From Alloalcanivorax dieselolei B5 (GTDB taxonomy: Bacteria > Pseudomonadota > Gammaproteobacteria > Pseudomonadales > Alcanivoracaceae), in assembly GCF_000300005.1 (NCBI RefSeq), contig NC_018691.1:1984001-2048000 (forward strand): DNA of 64,000 nucleotides, given 5' to 3'. Below the pieces are notes generated by a model. It was not told where the DNA came from and ran no database searches. It worked only from the letters and a program-made list of their open reading frames with translations. Numbering within the stretch: position 1 is the first letter of the stretch; every line of letters begins with the position of its first letter. Of the stretch, positions 19,334 to 26,607 are shown piece by piece. A program made the translations under genes and the position numbers.

Positions 19334-19570
19334 ATGTTTGCCACTCTGATCGCCGCCTTTGTCGTTATCGGCATCCTGTTCGCCGCCATGGCCGTTGGCG
19401 TGATCTTCTCCAACAAGCCGATCAAGGGCTCCTGTGGCGGCCTGGCGACGCTGGGCATGAAGGACGGCTGCGAAATCTGCGGCGGCGACAGCAACGCCTG
19501 CGAGGAAAACACCCGCCAGGAAAACGCCAAACGCGCCGGAAGCTTGGGTAAGGACGTGTTGAAAACCTGA
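19334..19570 (+). CDS. nqrM: NQR maturation protein NqrM (DUF539)
   Basis: Small protein (78 aa) with one N-terminal membrane helix (2-24) and four cysteines at C34, C46, C49 and C56 in a CGGLATLG...CEICGG arrangement. Family members are needed for assembly of NQR, apparently by delivering iron to the NqrD/E cluster. Its ribosome site (CAGGAGAAG) lies inside the end of apbE. Repeat A2 starts 8 bp after its stop. Confidence 0.94.
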   Translation: MFATLIAAFVVIGILFAAMAVGVIFSNKPIKGSCGGLATLGMKDGCEICGGDSNACEENTRQENAKRAGSLGKDVLKT

Positions 19571-19577
19571 AATAAAT

Positions 19578-19790
19578 ACAGTTGACAGTTGATAGTTGAC
19601 AGCTCGCGGGACAGGAGAAATTGGCCCGTAACCGATGAGGCCGCGTCCAAAGCCTGGGTGCGGCCTCATTACGTATAAAAGATTAAACGTAGCCAGGGGC
19701 AGAGGGCTGCGTATACGCAAATATGCTTTGCACGAACGCAAGGTCTTTTTCTTTTCGCTGTCAACTGTCCACTATCAACTGTCAACTGCC
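19578..19790. repeat. Family A bracket element A2, with a different core
   Basis: The left arm at 19580-19600 has three 7-mers (AGTTGAC, AGTTGAT, AGTTGAC); the AGTGGAC unit is missing. The right arm at 19760-19787 has all four inverted units preceded by TTTTCGC. The core differs from the other A copies: it holds a hairpin at 19635-19669 with 10-bp arms (ATGAGGCCGC / GCGGCCTCAT) and no GCTTGC-type hairpin. The element lies between convergent genes, and the right arm gives the stop codon of the minus-strand GNAT/C39 gene. Confidence 0.82.
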
Positions 19791-20872
19791 TTTACAATGA
19801 CTGCGGTGCGCAGCCGTGACTGCCCATAGCGGGCCATTTTGTCGAAGCCGTCGCGGGCGATGGGGATGTATTGGCAGTCCAGGGGGATCTGATCCTCCGC
19901 CGGGTCCGGGTCGTGGATGTAGAAGCACTCCCGGTCGCCGCCGGCCACCACCACCCAGTGGGGCGCTTTACGTCCGTCCAGCCGCCAGGTGCTGATCAGC
20001 ACCATGGCCACTTCACCGTTTTCCAGTGCCTGATCCAGCCGCTCGCTGCCCAGTTCCGCGTAGTGCACCGGAATCGCTTGCGCCTGTGCCTGTTCGACGA
20101 AGTGATGGTGGACCGTTTCCATCACCCTTTTCTTGTGCGCATCACGCACCGAATCAAGAAACAGAGGGCCTCGCTGATTGCACCAGACCTCGGCGGCGAG
20201 GCCGCGTCGACGGGCGGCCAGGGCCAGGCCGAGCGGGTGGCAGCCGCCATGGCCGGCGGTCATGAAGATGGTGGTGGCTTCGCGCCAGAGCAGCAGTTCC
20301 TCACTGTCGCTGGGCGGTTCGCCCTGCAGCGCGGCGCGGGCCATCATCAGGCAGGCGGGGCCGCAGGAGAAGTCGGTGCTCTGCCGGATCCACGGCACCG
20401 CCAGCCGCTCGCCACCGTCGGGCCGGTAATGCAGCCGCTTCTGAAAACGCAGCGCATCCTGGTGGTCCTCGTAGTAGTCGGCGGTCTGGCCGAACAGACG
20501 GTAACCGCGCCGCTCATAGAGACGAATAGCGGAGGCGTTGTCCTTGCGGACTTCCAGGCGCAGGTAAAGCCGTCGATGACGGTGCGCGTAATGCTCGGCG
20601 GCGTCGAGCAACTGCTCGCCGAGCCCTTTGCCACGTTGACTGGGATCCACGGCGATGGAGTAGAGGCGTGCCAGGCGGGTGCCGTTGTACAGCATGACCA
20701 GGGCGTAACCGAGCAGACCGCTCTCTTCTTGCTCCGCCACGATCAGGCCGCAAGGGTTCTGGCGCAGCCAATGGCGGAAGCTGCGGCGGGATAGCCGGTC
20801 GCTGCTGAAGCAGCGTTGCTCCAGGGCGCACAGGGCGTCCAGATCGTCGGCGCGGGCGGTGCGTAATGCCAT
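19775..20872 (-). CDS. GNAT acetyltransferase fused to C39-like peptidase
   Basis: Two-domain protein of 365 aa. Residues 1-150 are a GNAT/RimI-like N-acetyltransferase with the acetyl-CoA loop SQRGKGLG at 78-85. Residues about 158-355 are a papain-like C39-type domain with catalytic C170 in TDFSCGPACLMMA and a candidate His in APHWVVVAGGD. No signal peptide, so it is probably cytosolic. Such fusions occur in pseudomonads, but I know of no proven substrate; maturation of a small peptide is one idea. Its last residues (AVDS) and stop lie in repeat A2. Confidence 0.85.
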   Translation of the reverse strand: MALRTARADDLDALCALEQRCFSSDRLSRRSFRHWLRQNPCGLIVAEQEESGLLGYALVMLYNGTRLARLYSIAVDPSQRGKGLGEQLLDAAEHYAHRHRRLYLRLEVRKDNASAIRLYERRGYRLFGQTADYYEDHQDALRFQKRLHYRPDGGERLAVPWIRQSTDFSCGPACLMMARAALQGEPPSDSEELLLWREATTIFMTAGHGGCHPLGLALAARRRGLAAEVWCNQRGPLFLDSVRDAHKKRVMETVHHHFVEQAQAQAIPVHYAELGSERLDQALENGEVAMVLISTWRLDGRKAPHWVVVAGGDRECFYIHDPDPAEDQIPLDCQYIPIARDGFDKMARYGQSRLRTAVIVKAVDS

Positions 20873-21003
20873 TTTAGCGGGTGCTCGTCAGCGGCCGCGG
20901 AAGACGACCACGACGGCAGCATAAGACAGCCGAAACAGTGACGCCAGCGGATGACGCTGAGGCATGCCAAAGGCATACTGAGGCGCTTCGAGGAGAACCT
21001 TTC

Positions 21004-22146
21004 ATGGCATCACCAATACCCCCGGTGCGGGGGTTGATATTGTCCGGTGGCGGTGCCCGCGCCGCCTATCAGGTCGGGGTATTGCGCGCGGTGGCGGAAA
21101 TGCTGCCGGCGCAGTCGCGCAATCCGTTTCCGATTATTTGCGGCACCTCCGCCGGTGCCATCAACGCCGCCGGTCTGGCCGCCGGCGCCCACAACTACGC
21201 CACCGCGGTGCACAGCCTGGACCGGGTGTGGTCCAACATGACCGCCGAGCAGGTTTACCGCACCGACATTTTTGCGTTCACCAGCAGTCTGCTGCGCTGG
21301 GTATTTTCCGCCGCCACCGGCGGTCAGGCCAAGACCCGCAGCGCCTTGCTCGACAACACACCGCTGAAACGGCTGCTGCGCTTGCTGATCAATTTCCAGC
21401 GCATTGGCGACAGCGTGGACAAGGGGTATTTGCGGGCGTTGTCGATCACCGCGTCCAGTTACGCCACCGGCGAATCGGTATCGTTTTTCCAGGGCGCCGA
21501 TGATCTGCAGGAATGGACCCGGGCCCGCCGCCTCGGGCGCCGCTCCGTGATCGGCGTGCAGCACATGCTGGCGTCGGCGGCGATTCCGCTGCTGTTCCCG
21601 GCGGAGCAGGTGGACGGCAGTTTTTACGGCGACGGCGCGGTGCGCCAGCTGGCCCCGGTGAGCCCGGCCTTGCATCTGGGTGCCAACCGCCTGTTGGTGA
21701 TCGGCGTGTCCGGCGGCAACAGTCCGGGACAGCAACAGGCGCTCAGCGGTTATCCCTCCCTGGCCCAGGTGCTCGGGCATGTGTTGAACAGCGTGTTCGT
21801 CGATACCCTGGAGGGGGACGTGGAACGGCTCGAACGCATCAATAACACCCTGGCCGTCACCGACGCTGGCCAGAGGCGTCAGCGCGGCATCCAACTGCGG
21901 CCCGTGGACGTTCTGAAGATCTATCCCTCCGAGCCCATCGACGAGATCGCGGGCCGGCATTCGCGCGAGCTGCCACGCACCTTGCGGTTCTTCTTGCGCG
22001 GTTCCGGTGCGACCCGTTCGCCGGGCGCCGGCGCGCTCAGCTATTTGCTGTTCGAGCCCGGCTTTACCCGCGAACTGATCGAGCTGGGTTATCGGGACGC
22101 GATGGCCAGGGAGCAGGAAATCCGCGACTTCTTCAAGGATCCCTGA
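21004..22146 (+). CDS. Patatin-like phospholipase
   Basis: Serine acyl hydrolase with a Ser-Asp dyad, 380 aa. The oxyanion loop LSGGGARAAYQVG lies at about 13-25, the nucleophile is S49 in GTSAG, and the dyad aspartate is in YGDGAVRQ. No signal peptide or POTRA/barrel, so it is an intracellular RssA-type patatin rather than a PlpD-type exported one. A DUF3336-like tail after the patatin core is possible. The start at 21004 (ATGGCATCACC) is chosen because the Gly-rich loop follows at the usual distance. Its 3' end overlaps the convergent glycerophosphodiesterase gene by 14 bp. Confidence 0.9.
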   Translation: MASPIPPVRGLILSGGGARAAYQVGVLRAVAEMLPAQSRNPFPIICGTSAGAINAAGLAAGAHNYATAVHSLDRVWSNMTAEQVYRTDIFAFTSSLLRWVFSAATGGQAKTRSALLDNTPLKRLLRLLINFQRIGDSVDKGYLRALSITASSYATGESVSFFQGADDLQEWTRARRLGRRSVIGVQHMLASAAIPLLFPAEQVDGSFYGDGAVRQLAPVSPALHLGANRLLVIGVSGGNSPGQQQALSGYPSLAQVLGHVLNSVFVDTLEGDVERLERINNTLAVTDAGQRRQRGIQLRPVDVLKIYPSEPIDEIAGRHSRELPRTLRFFLRGSGATRSPGAGALSYLLFEPGFTRELIELGYRDAMAREQEIRDFFKDP

Positions 22147-22933
22147 GGCTCGGGTCCAGCTCGGCCTGGGCGGCGGGGGCCGCCTCCTGGCGTTGACCCT
22201 TGCCGCGAAAGTGGGCCAGGAAGCTGGTGGGGAAGTCGGTGATGATGCCGTCCACGCCCAGCCGCGCCAGCCGTTCCGCCTCATTGAGATCGTTGACGGT
22301 CCAGGTGGAGACCTTGAGCCCGCGCCGGCGGGCGCTGCGCATCAGCCGTGGCGAGACCAGACTGTGGTGGGGTATCAACCAGCGGCAGCCGAGCGCGGCG
22401 GCACGCCGGGTGGGCTGTTGATAGCGATATTCGCTGACATAGCCGCGCTCAAGATGCGGGGCCATGGTGGCGACCATGCGCAGGAAGCCGGTATGGCTGG
22501 AGGTGATCACCACCCGCTCACGCAGACCGTCCTGGTCGATCATATGCGTCAACTGATGGGCCAACTGGTGCAGGACGGCGCGGTCGGCGCCCTTCACCTC
22601 GAACTGAAAGCGCATGGCCGGCCCACACAGAGCCACCACTTCGCGCAGCGAGGGCACCCCCACGGTGCTGTGCCAACCGGGTGTGTTGACACGGGCGTCC
22701 AGCAGATTGAGCTGGGCCAGGGTGAAATGCCGGGCGTGGCCTTTCTGGCCGGTGGTGCGCTTCAGGTCACTGTCGTGCAGAACGATCAGATGGCCGTCGG
22801 CGGACAGGCGCACATCCAGCTCGATTTCTCCGGCGCCCGCCGCCACCGCCACCTGAAAGCCCGCCAGGGTATTCTCCGGCGCTTCGCCACGGGCGCCGCG
22901 ATGGCCGACGATGGTGGGGAAGGGCTGGGACAT
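22133..22933 (-). CDS. Glycerophosphodiester phosphodiesterase
   Basis: Hydrolyses glycerophosphodiesters to glycerol-3-phosphate and alcohol. 266 aa with the GDPD signature VGHRGARGEAPENT, ELDVRLSADGHLIVLHD (metal and catalytic His/Glu) and the C-terminal VDGIITDFP. No signal peptide, hence a UgpQ-like cytosolic form. Products of phospholipases such as the convergent patatin could feed it, an inference from position only. The start at 22933 is the only good ATG before the GDPD motif. Confidence 0.92.
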   Translation of the reverse strand: MSQPFPTIVGHRGARGEAPENTLAGFQVAVAAGAGEIELDVRLSADGHLIVLHDSDLKRTTGQKGHARHFTLAQLNLLDARVNTPGWHSTVGVPSLREVVALCGPAMRFQFEVKGADRAVLHQLAHQLTHMIDQDGLRERVVITSSHTGFLRMVATMAPHLERGYVSEYRYQQPTRRAAALGCRWLIPHHSLVSPRLMRSARRRGLKVSTWTVNDLNEAERLARLGVDGIITDFPTSFLAHFRGKGQRQEAAPAAQAELDPSLRDP

Positions 22934-23108
22934 GGCGGGTATCCTGTACGGTCATAAAAAATTGCCGGGAGCAATAAAAAAGCTGGCGGCATTGTGCAGC
23001 GTGCCGGGGAACGCCGCAAGCGTCGGCGCGGGGGTTGCAAAACGTCATAAAACGGTCATTCTTGAGCTCTAGGATCACCGCGAATAGCGTGAATCGGGAA
23101 GCCTCCAT

Positions 23109-24275
23109 ATGTGGCATGTGGCCAAACTGTACGGGCGGTTGTTCCTGAAATCCTGGAACCCGGATTATCAGGGCAGGGTGGGTGGTTGGTCGCCGCGACG
23201 GCTGCTGGCCATGGCGCTGTTCTGGCCCGCTTTCCTGCTGCTGCAGACGATCAATGGCCTGGCTTTGCTGCTGGATCGGGTGCTGTTTCCCCGTTATCGC
23301 CAGATCACCGTGCGCGAGCCGCTGTTCGTGGTGGGTATTCCGCGCAGTGGCACCACTTTTCTGCATCGCCTGCTGGCCGGCGATGACCAGCGTTTCACCA
23401 CCACCTCCCTGTGGGAACTGATCTTCGCACCCTCCATCAGCCAGCGTTACCTGTTTCACGGTATCAGCCTGCTGGACCGCCGGCTGGGCCAGCCGCTGGG
23501 CCGGCTGCTGACCTGGCTGGAGCGGCGCCTGCTCGGCGGTCTGGATGATATTCACAAGACCGGGCTGCGTGATCCGGAGGAGGATTACCTGGCGCTGTTG
23601 CCGGTGCTGGGCTGTTTCCTGCTGGTGCTGGTGGTGCCGGACGAGCGTCTCTGGCGCCTGACGTTCGCCGACCGTGATCTGCCGGCGGCGGAAAAGCGCC
23701 GAATCATGGCGGCCTACCGCCGGTTCGTGCAGCGGCACCTCTATTTCCATGGCGAGGGCCGGGTGTTCCTGTCCAAGAACCCCTCGTTCACGCCCTGGAT
23801 CCAGGCCCTGGCGGAGACCTTTCCGGACGCCCGTTTCATCGGCTGCCTGCGTAACCCCACTCAATCGGTACCCTCACAGATCAACTCCATCGTCGTCGGC
23901 GCCCGCCTTTTCGACGGCCGTGACACCGCCGCCTACTGGCGTGAGGGTTTCATGGCGATGCTCGATTACTACTACCGTCACCTGCTCGACAGCCTCGACG
24001 CGCTGCCGCAATCCCGTCAGGCGCTGTCGGTAATGGAGTCACTCGCCGCTGATCCGCGGGACACGGTGGAAGCGTTCTATCGGCGCTTCGGTTGGACGCC
24101 TTCGCAGGAGTACCAGAGCTATCTCACCGCCGAGTCGGAACGTGCCCGGCGTTATCGCAGCGGTCATCATTACGATGCCCGCGAACTGGGGTTGGAGGTG
24201 GAGCCGTTGCGGCGCACCTTCGGCTGGGTCTATCAGCGTTTTTCATTCCCGCTGCCGGAAGGAGAGAGTGGATGA
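23109..24275 (+). CDS. Sulfotransferase family protein
   Basis: PAPS-dependent sulfotransferase-fold protein, 388 aa. The 5'-phosphosulfate loop GIPRSGTTFLHRLL lies at 76-89, and a 3'-phosphate-like motif (FIGCLRNPTQSVPSQ) follows. A hydrophobic stretch at about 33-58 precedes the fold and may anchor it to the membrane. The acceptor is unknown. Neighbouring glycosyltransferase and deacetylase genes suggest a lipid or surface glycan acceptor. Confidence 0.82.
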   Translation: MWHVAKLYGRLFLKSWNPDYQGRVGGWSPRRLLAMALFWPAFLLLQTINGLALLLDRVLFPRYRQITVREPLFVVGIPRSGTTFLHRLLAGDDQRFTTTSLWELIFAPSISQRYLFHGISLLDRRLGQPLGRLLTWLERRLLGGLDDIHKTGLRDPEEDYLALLPVLGCFLLVLVVPDERLWRLTFADRDLPAAEKRRIMAAYRRFVQRHLYFHGEGRVFLSKNPSFTPWIQALAETFPDARFIGCLRNPTQSVPSQINSIVVGARLFDGRDTAAYWREGFMAMLDYYYRHLLDSLDALPQSRQALSVMESLAADPRDTVEAFYRRFGWTPSQEYQSYLTAESERARRYRSGHHYDARELGLEVEPLRRTFGWVYQRFSFPLPEGESG

Positions 24276-24393
24276 AAGTGGATTGTCACAAAACCGACAT
24301 CGGCTCTCACCATACTGTGCCCGCGAACACGCATCGCCCTGGTATCGTCATGATGATGTGCCAGCGCGATGCGTATTCACGAGGCAAAGTCCT

Positions 24394-25569
24394 ATGGTGA
24401 AACAAAGCGATTTACGCGTGCTGTTCGTCGTCGACGCCATGAAGGGACGCAATGGGGTCGGTGCCTACTTCCAGGATCTGGTGGCGCATTTGCAGGATCG
24501 GGTGGCGCGGGTGGAACTGGTCTCGCCCAGCCTCGAGGATCCGCACCCCTGTCAGGGGGCGTCCATTCCCATTCCCGGCGATGCCACCCAGCGGCTTTTC
24601 TTTCCCAAAATGCGTGAGTTGACCGCGCTGATGTGGGAAATGAAACCCCATGTGGTGGTGATCCCCGGTCCCGGGATTTTTTCCCTGGGGGCCTACTGGG
24701 CGGCTGGCAAACTGGGTATTCCCGTCTGTGTCACCTTTCAGACCGATTACGACAAGCTGGTGCGGCTCTATTGGGGGCCGCGTCTGGCGCGTCTGGCCGG
24801 CGGTTTTCTGAACTGGCTGAACCGGACGTTGTTCCGTGGCAGCAGCGCGGTGGTGACCATCAGCGAGGACATGTTGGCCAAGGCGCGACAGGCCGGCGCC
24901 CGCCATCCGCAACTGGTGGGCACGCCGCTGGCGCCGGAATTCGTGCACACGCCGGTGACGCCGCTGGCCGACAGGGTGTCCTCGGTGCTGTATGTGGGCC
25001 GGTTGGCGGCGGAGAAGAACATCGACCGCTTCCTGGAACTGGCGGCCGCGCGCCCGGAGCTGACCTTTACCGTGGCCGGGGACGGCCCGCAGCGGGACAA
25101 AGTGGAGGCCGCCGCCGAACGCTATCCGAACCTGCGCTATCTGGGCTGGTGCGATCGCGCCACCGTGGTGCGGGCATTGGATGACGCCCAGGTGCTGATC
25201 CTGCCTTCCACGGTGGAAGCGTTCGGCACCGTGGCGCTGGAAGCGCTGGCCCGGGAGCGCCTGGTGATCACGGCGCCGGCCTGCGGTATCAATCAATGGC
25301 CGGCGCTGGGGGCCGCGCTGGTGGTGCAGGGCCGCGATCAGAGTCTGGCGCAGGCGTTGGCGGAGCTGGAGGCGAAAAGCGCCGGCAGCCGGGCGCTGCG
25401 TGCTCGTAGCGGCCGCTCGGCCGCCGTGCTGATGAACGAACAGGCGGTGGGGCACTGGCTGCGGGTACTGGAACAGTGCGCTGGTCAGGCCCAGTCGTTG
25501 CCGAAGCCGTGGCCGTCGCCGACCCTGGCGCTGTTGCGGCGGCTTTCCACTCAGGCACGGGTGAGTTGA
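24394..25569 (+). CDS. Glycosyltransferase, GT4/GT-B type
   Basis: GT-B fold glycosyltransferase (391 aa). The N-terminal half has KGRNGVGAYFQDL (acceptor-side glycine loop) and the C-terminal half has VLYVGRLAAEKNIDRFLE, VAGDGPQRD and the nucleotide-sugar motif STVEAFGTVALEALA (EX7E). The pattern is that of lipid or mannosyl transferases of the MgtA/PimB group, but donor and acceptor are not visible. The ATG at 24394 follows GAGGCAAAG; the upstream ORF overlaps the sulfotransferase in another frame and is rejected. Its stop overlaps the next start (TGATG). Confidence 0.88.
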   Translation: MVKQSDLRVLFVVDAMKGRNGVGAYFQDLVAHLQDRVARVELVSPSLEDPHPCQGASIPIPGDATQRLFFPKMRELTALMWEMKPHVVVIPGPGIFSLGAYWAAGKLGIPVCVTFQTDYDKLVRLYWGPRLARLAGGFLNWLNRTLFRGSSAVVTISEDMLAKARQAGARHPQLVGTPLAPEFVHTPVTPLADRVSSVLYVGRLAAEKNIDRFLELAAARPELTFTVAGDGPQRDKVEAAAERYPNLRYLGWCDRATVVRALDDAQVLILPSTVEAFGTVALEALARERLVITAPACGINQWPALGAALVVQGRDQSLAQALAELEAKSAGSRALRARSGRSAAVLMNEQAVGHWLRVLEQCAGQAQSLPKPWPSPTLALLRRLSTQARVS

Positions 25570-26273
25570 TGGCACCGGTTCTGGTTTCGGTGCATGACGT
25601 GATGCCGGAGACCCGCGCCGCGGTGTCGTCGCTGCTCGCCGTGCTGGACCGGCTGCCGGCGCAAGCGGTGACCCTGCTGGTGGTGCCGGGTCGGGATTGG
25701 AGAGATGACGACCTTTCCTGGCTGCGTGGTCTGGCGGCGCGCGGGTACCCGCTGGCTGGCCATGGCTGGCGCCATCGCTGCGATCCTCCCCGAAGTCTCT
25801 ATCACCGTGCGCACAGTGCGCTGCTGTCGCGCGATGTGGCCGAGCATCTGTCCCTGGATGGGGAGGGCGTGGCCGCTCTGATCGGGGAGTGCCATGACTG
25901 GTTTGGGCGACACCGGGTTCCGGTCGGTGATCTGTACGTGCCGCCGGCCTGGGCGCTGGGTGCGCTGTCGCGGCGGCAGCGTGCACAGCTGCCATTCCGT
26001 TACCTGGAGACCCTGACCGGTATCCACGATCTGCGCGAGAGCCGCTTCCGTCTGTTGCCGTTGCTGGGGTACGAAGCGGACACCCCTGGCCGTGCCCGGG
26101 TGTTGCGCCTGTGCAACGCGATTAATCGCGGTCTCGCCGCCGTTACCGGCACGCCGCTGCGTCTGTCGATCCATCCCTTTGATCTGGATTACCACCTGCG
26201 CCGCGATCTGCTTGCCGACATCGCCCGGGTCGAACGGCCGCTGGCCTATGACGCCTCGGTCTGGTCACGCTAA
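25569..26273 (+). CDS. DUF2334 polysaccharide-deacetylase-like protein
   Basis: NodB-fold carbohydrate esterase relative (234 aa). The metal-site Asp is in VSVHDVMPET and the His pair in HGWRHRC; a late SIHPFDLDYH provides another His/Asp cluster. No signal peptide. Coupled to the glycosyltransferase by a TGATG overlap, so both probably act on the same glycan or glycolipid, for example removing an acetyl group before or after transfer. The substrate is unknown. Confidence 0.83.
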   Translation: MAPVLVSVHDVMPETRAAVSSLLAVLDRLPAQAVTLLVVPGRDWRDDDLSWLRGLAARGYPLAGHGWRHRCDPPRSLYHRAHSALLSRDVAEHLSLDGEGVAALIGECHDWFGRHRVPVGDLYVPPAWALGALSRRQRAQLPFRYLETLTGIHDLRESRFRLLPLLGYEADTPGRARVLRLCNAINRGLAAVTGTPLRLSIHPFDLDYHLRRDLLADIARVERPLAYDASVWSR

Positions 26274-26310
26274 GGCCTCAGGCGCCTTCTATTTGCTGTT
26301 GGTTCGTTTC

Positions 26311-26446
26311 CCTCCATCGGGGACAGCGGAGGCGCGTTACGCTTTTGCGGGACCCTGTCGAACAGGGACGTCAAACCGGGAGCCTACAGGGACGTATTCA
26401 CGGCGATCCCGGAGGGCCTCCGTACAGAGCCGCGCCTCGATGGAGG
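26311..26446. repeat. Inverted-repeat-bounded intergenic element
   Basis: CCTCCATCG at 26311-26319 and CGATGGAGG at 26438-26446 form the ends, with a second nested pair GAGGCGCG (26329-26336) / CGCGCCTC (26431-26438). The core has a CCCTGTCGAACAGGG hairpin and a CAGGGACGTATTCACGGCG stretch. No coding signal. The 334-bp gap otherwise shows nothing beyond the ribosome site of the next gene. Confidence 0.5.
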
Positions 26447-26607
26447 TAATTATCTCCGTTATTTGGCGATGAACCTTACATTTTCACAACACAGTTACCG
26501 GTTTCGATAACCCTGCTGTCATCGGGGCAACATGGGGTGCGCTTAAAGTGCCGCTGGTTTTTAAACCTGGAACCATGGTGCCTGGGCAGGGCAAGGAGTA
26601 ATCGGCG

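Noticed and set aside
26272-26288. Terminator after the DUF2334 gene (AAGGC/GCCTT)
   Set aside because: Stem only 5 bp and no T-run.
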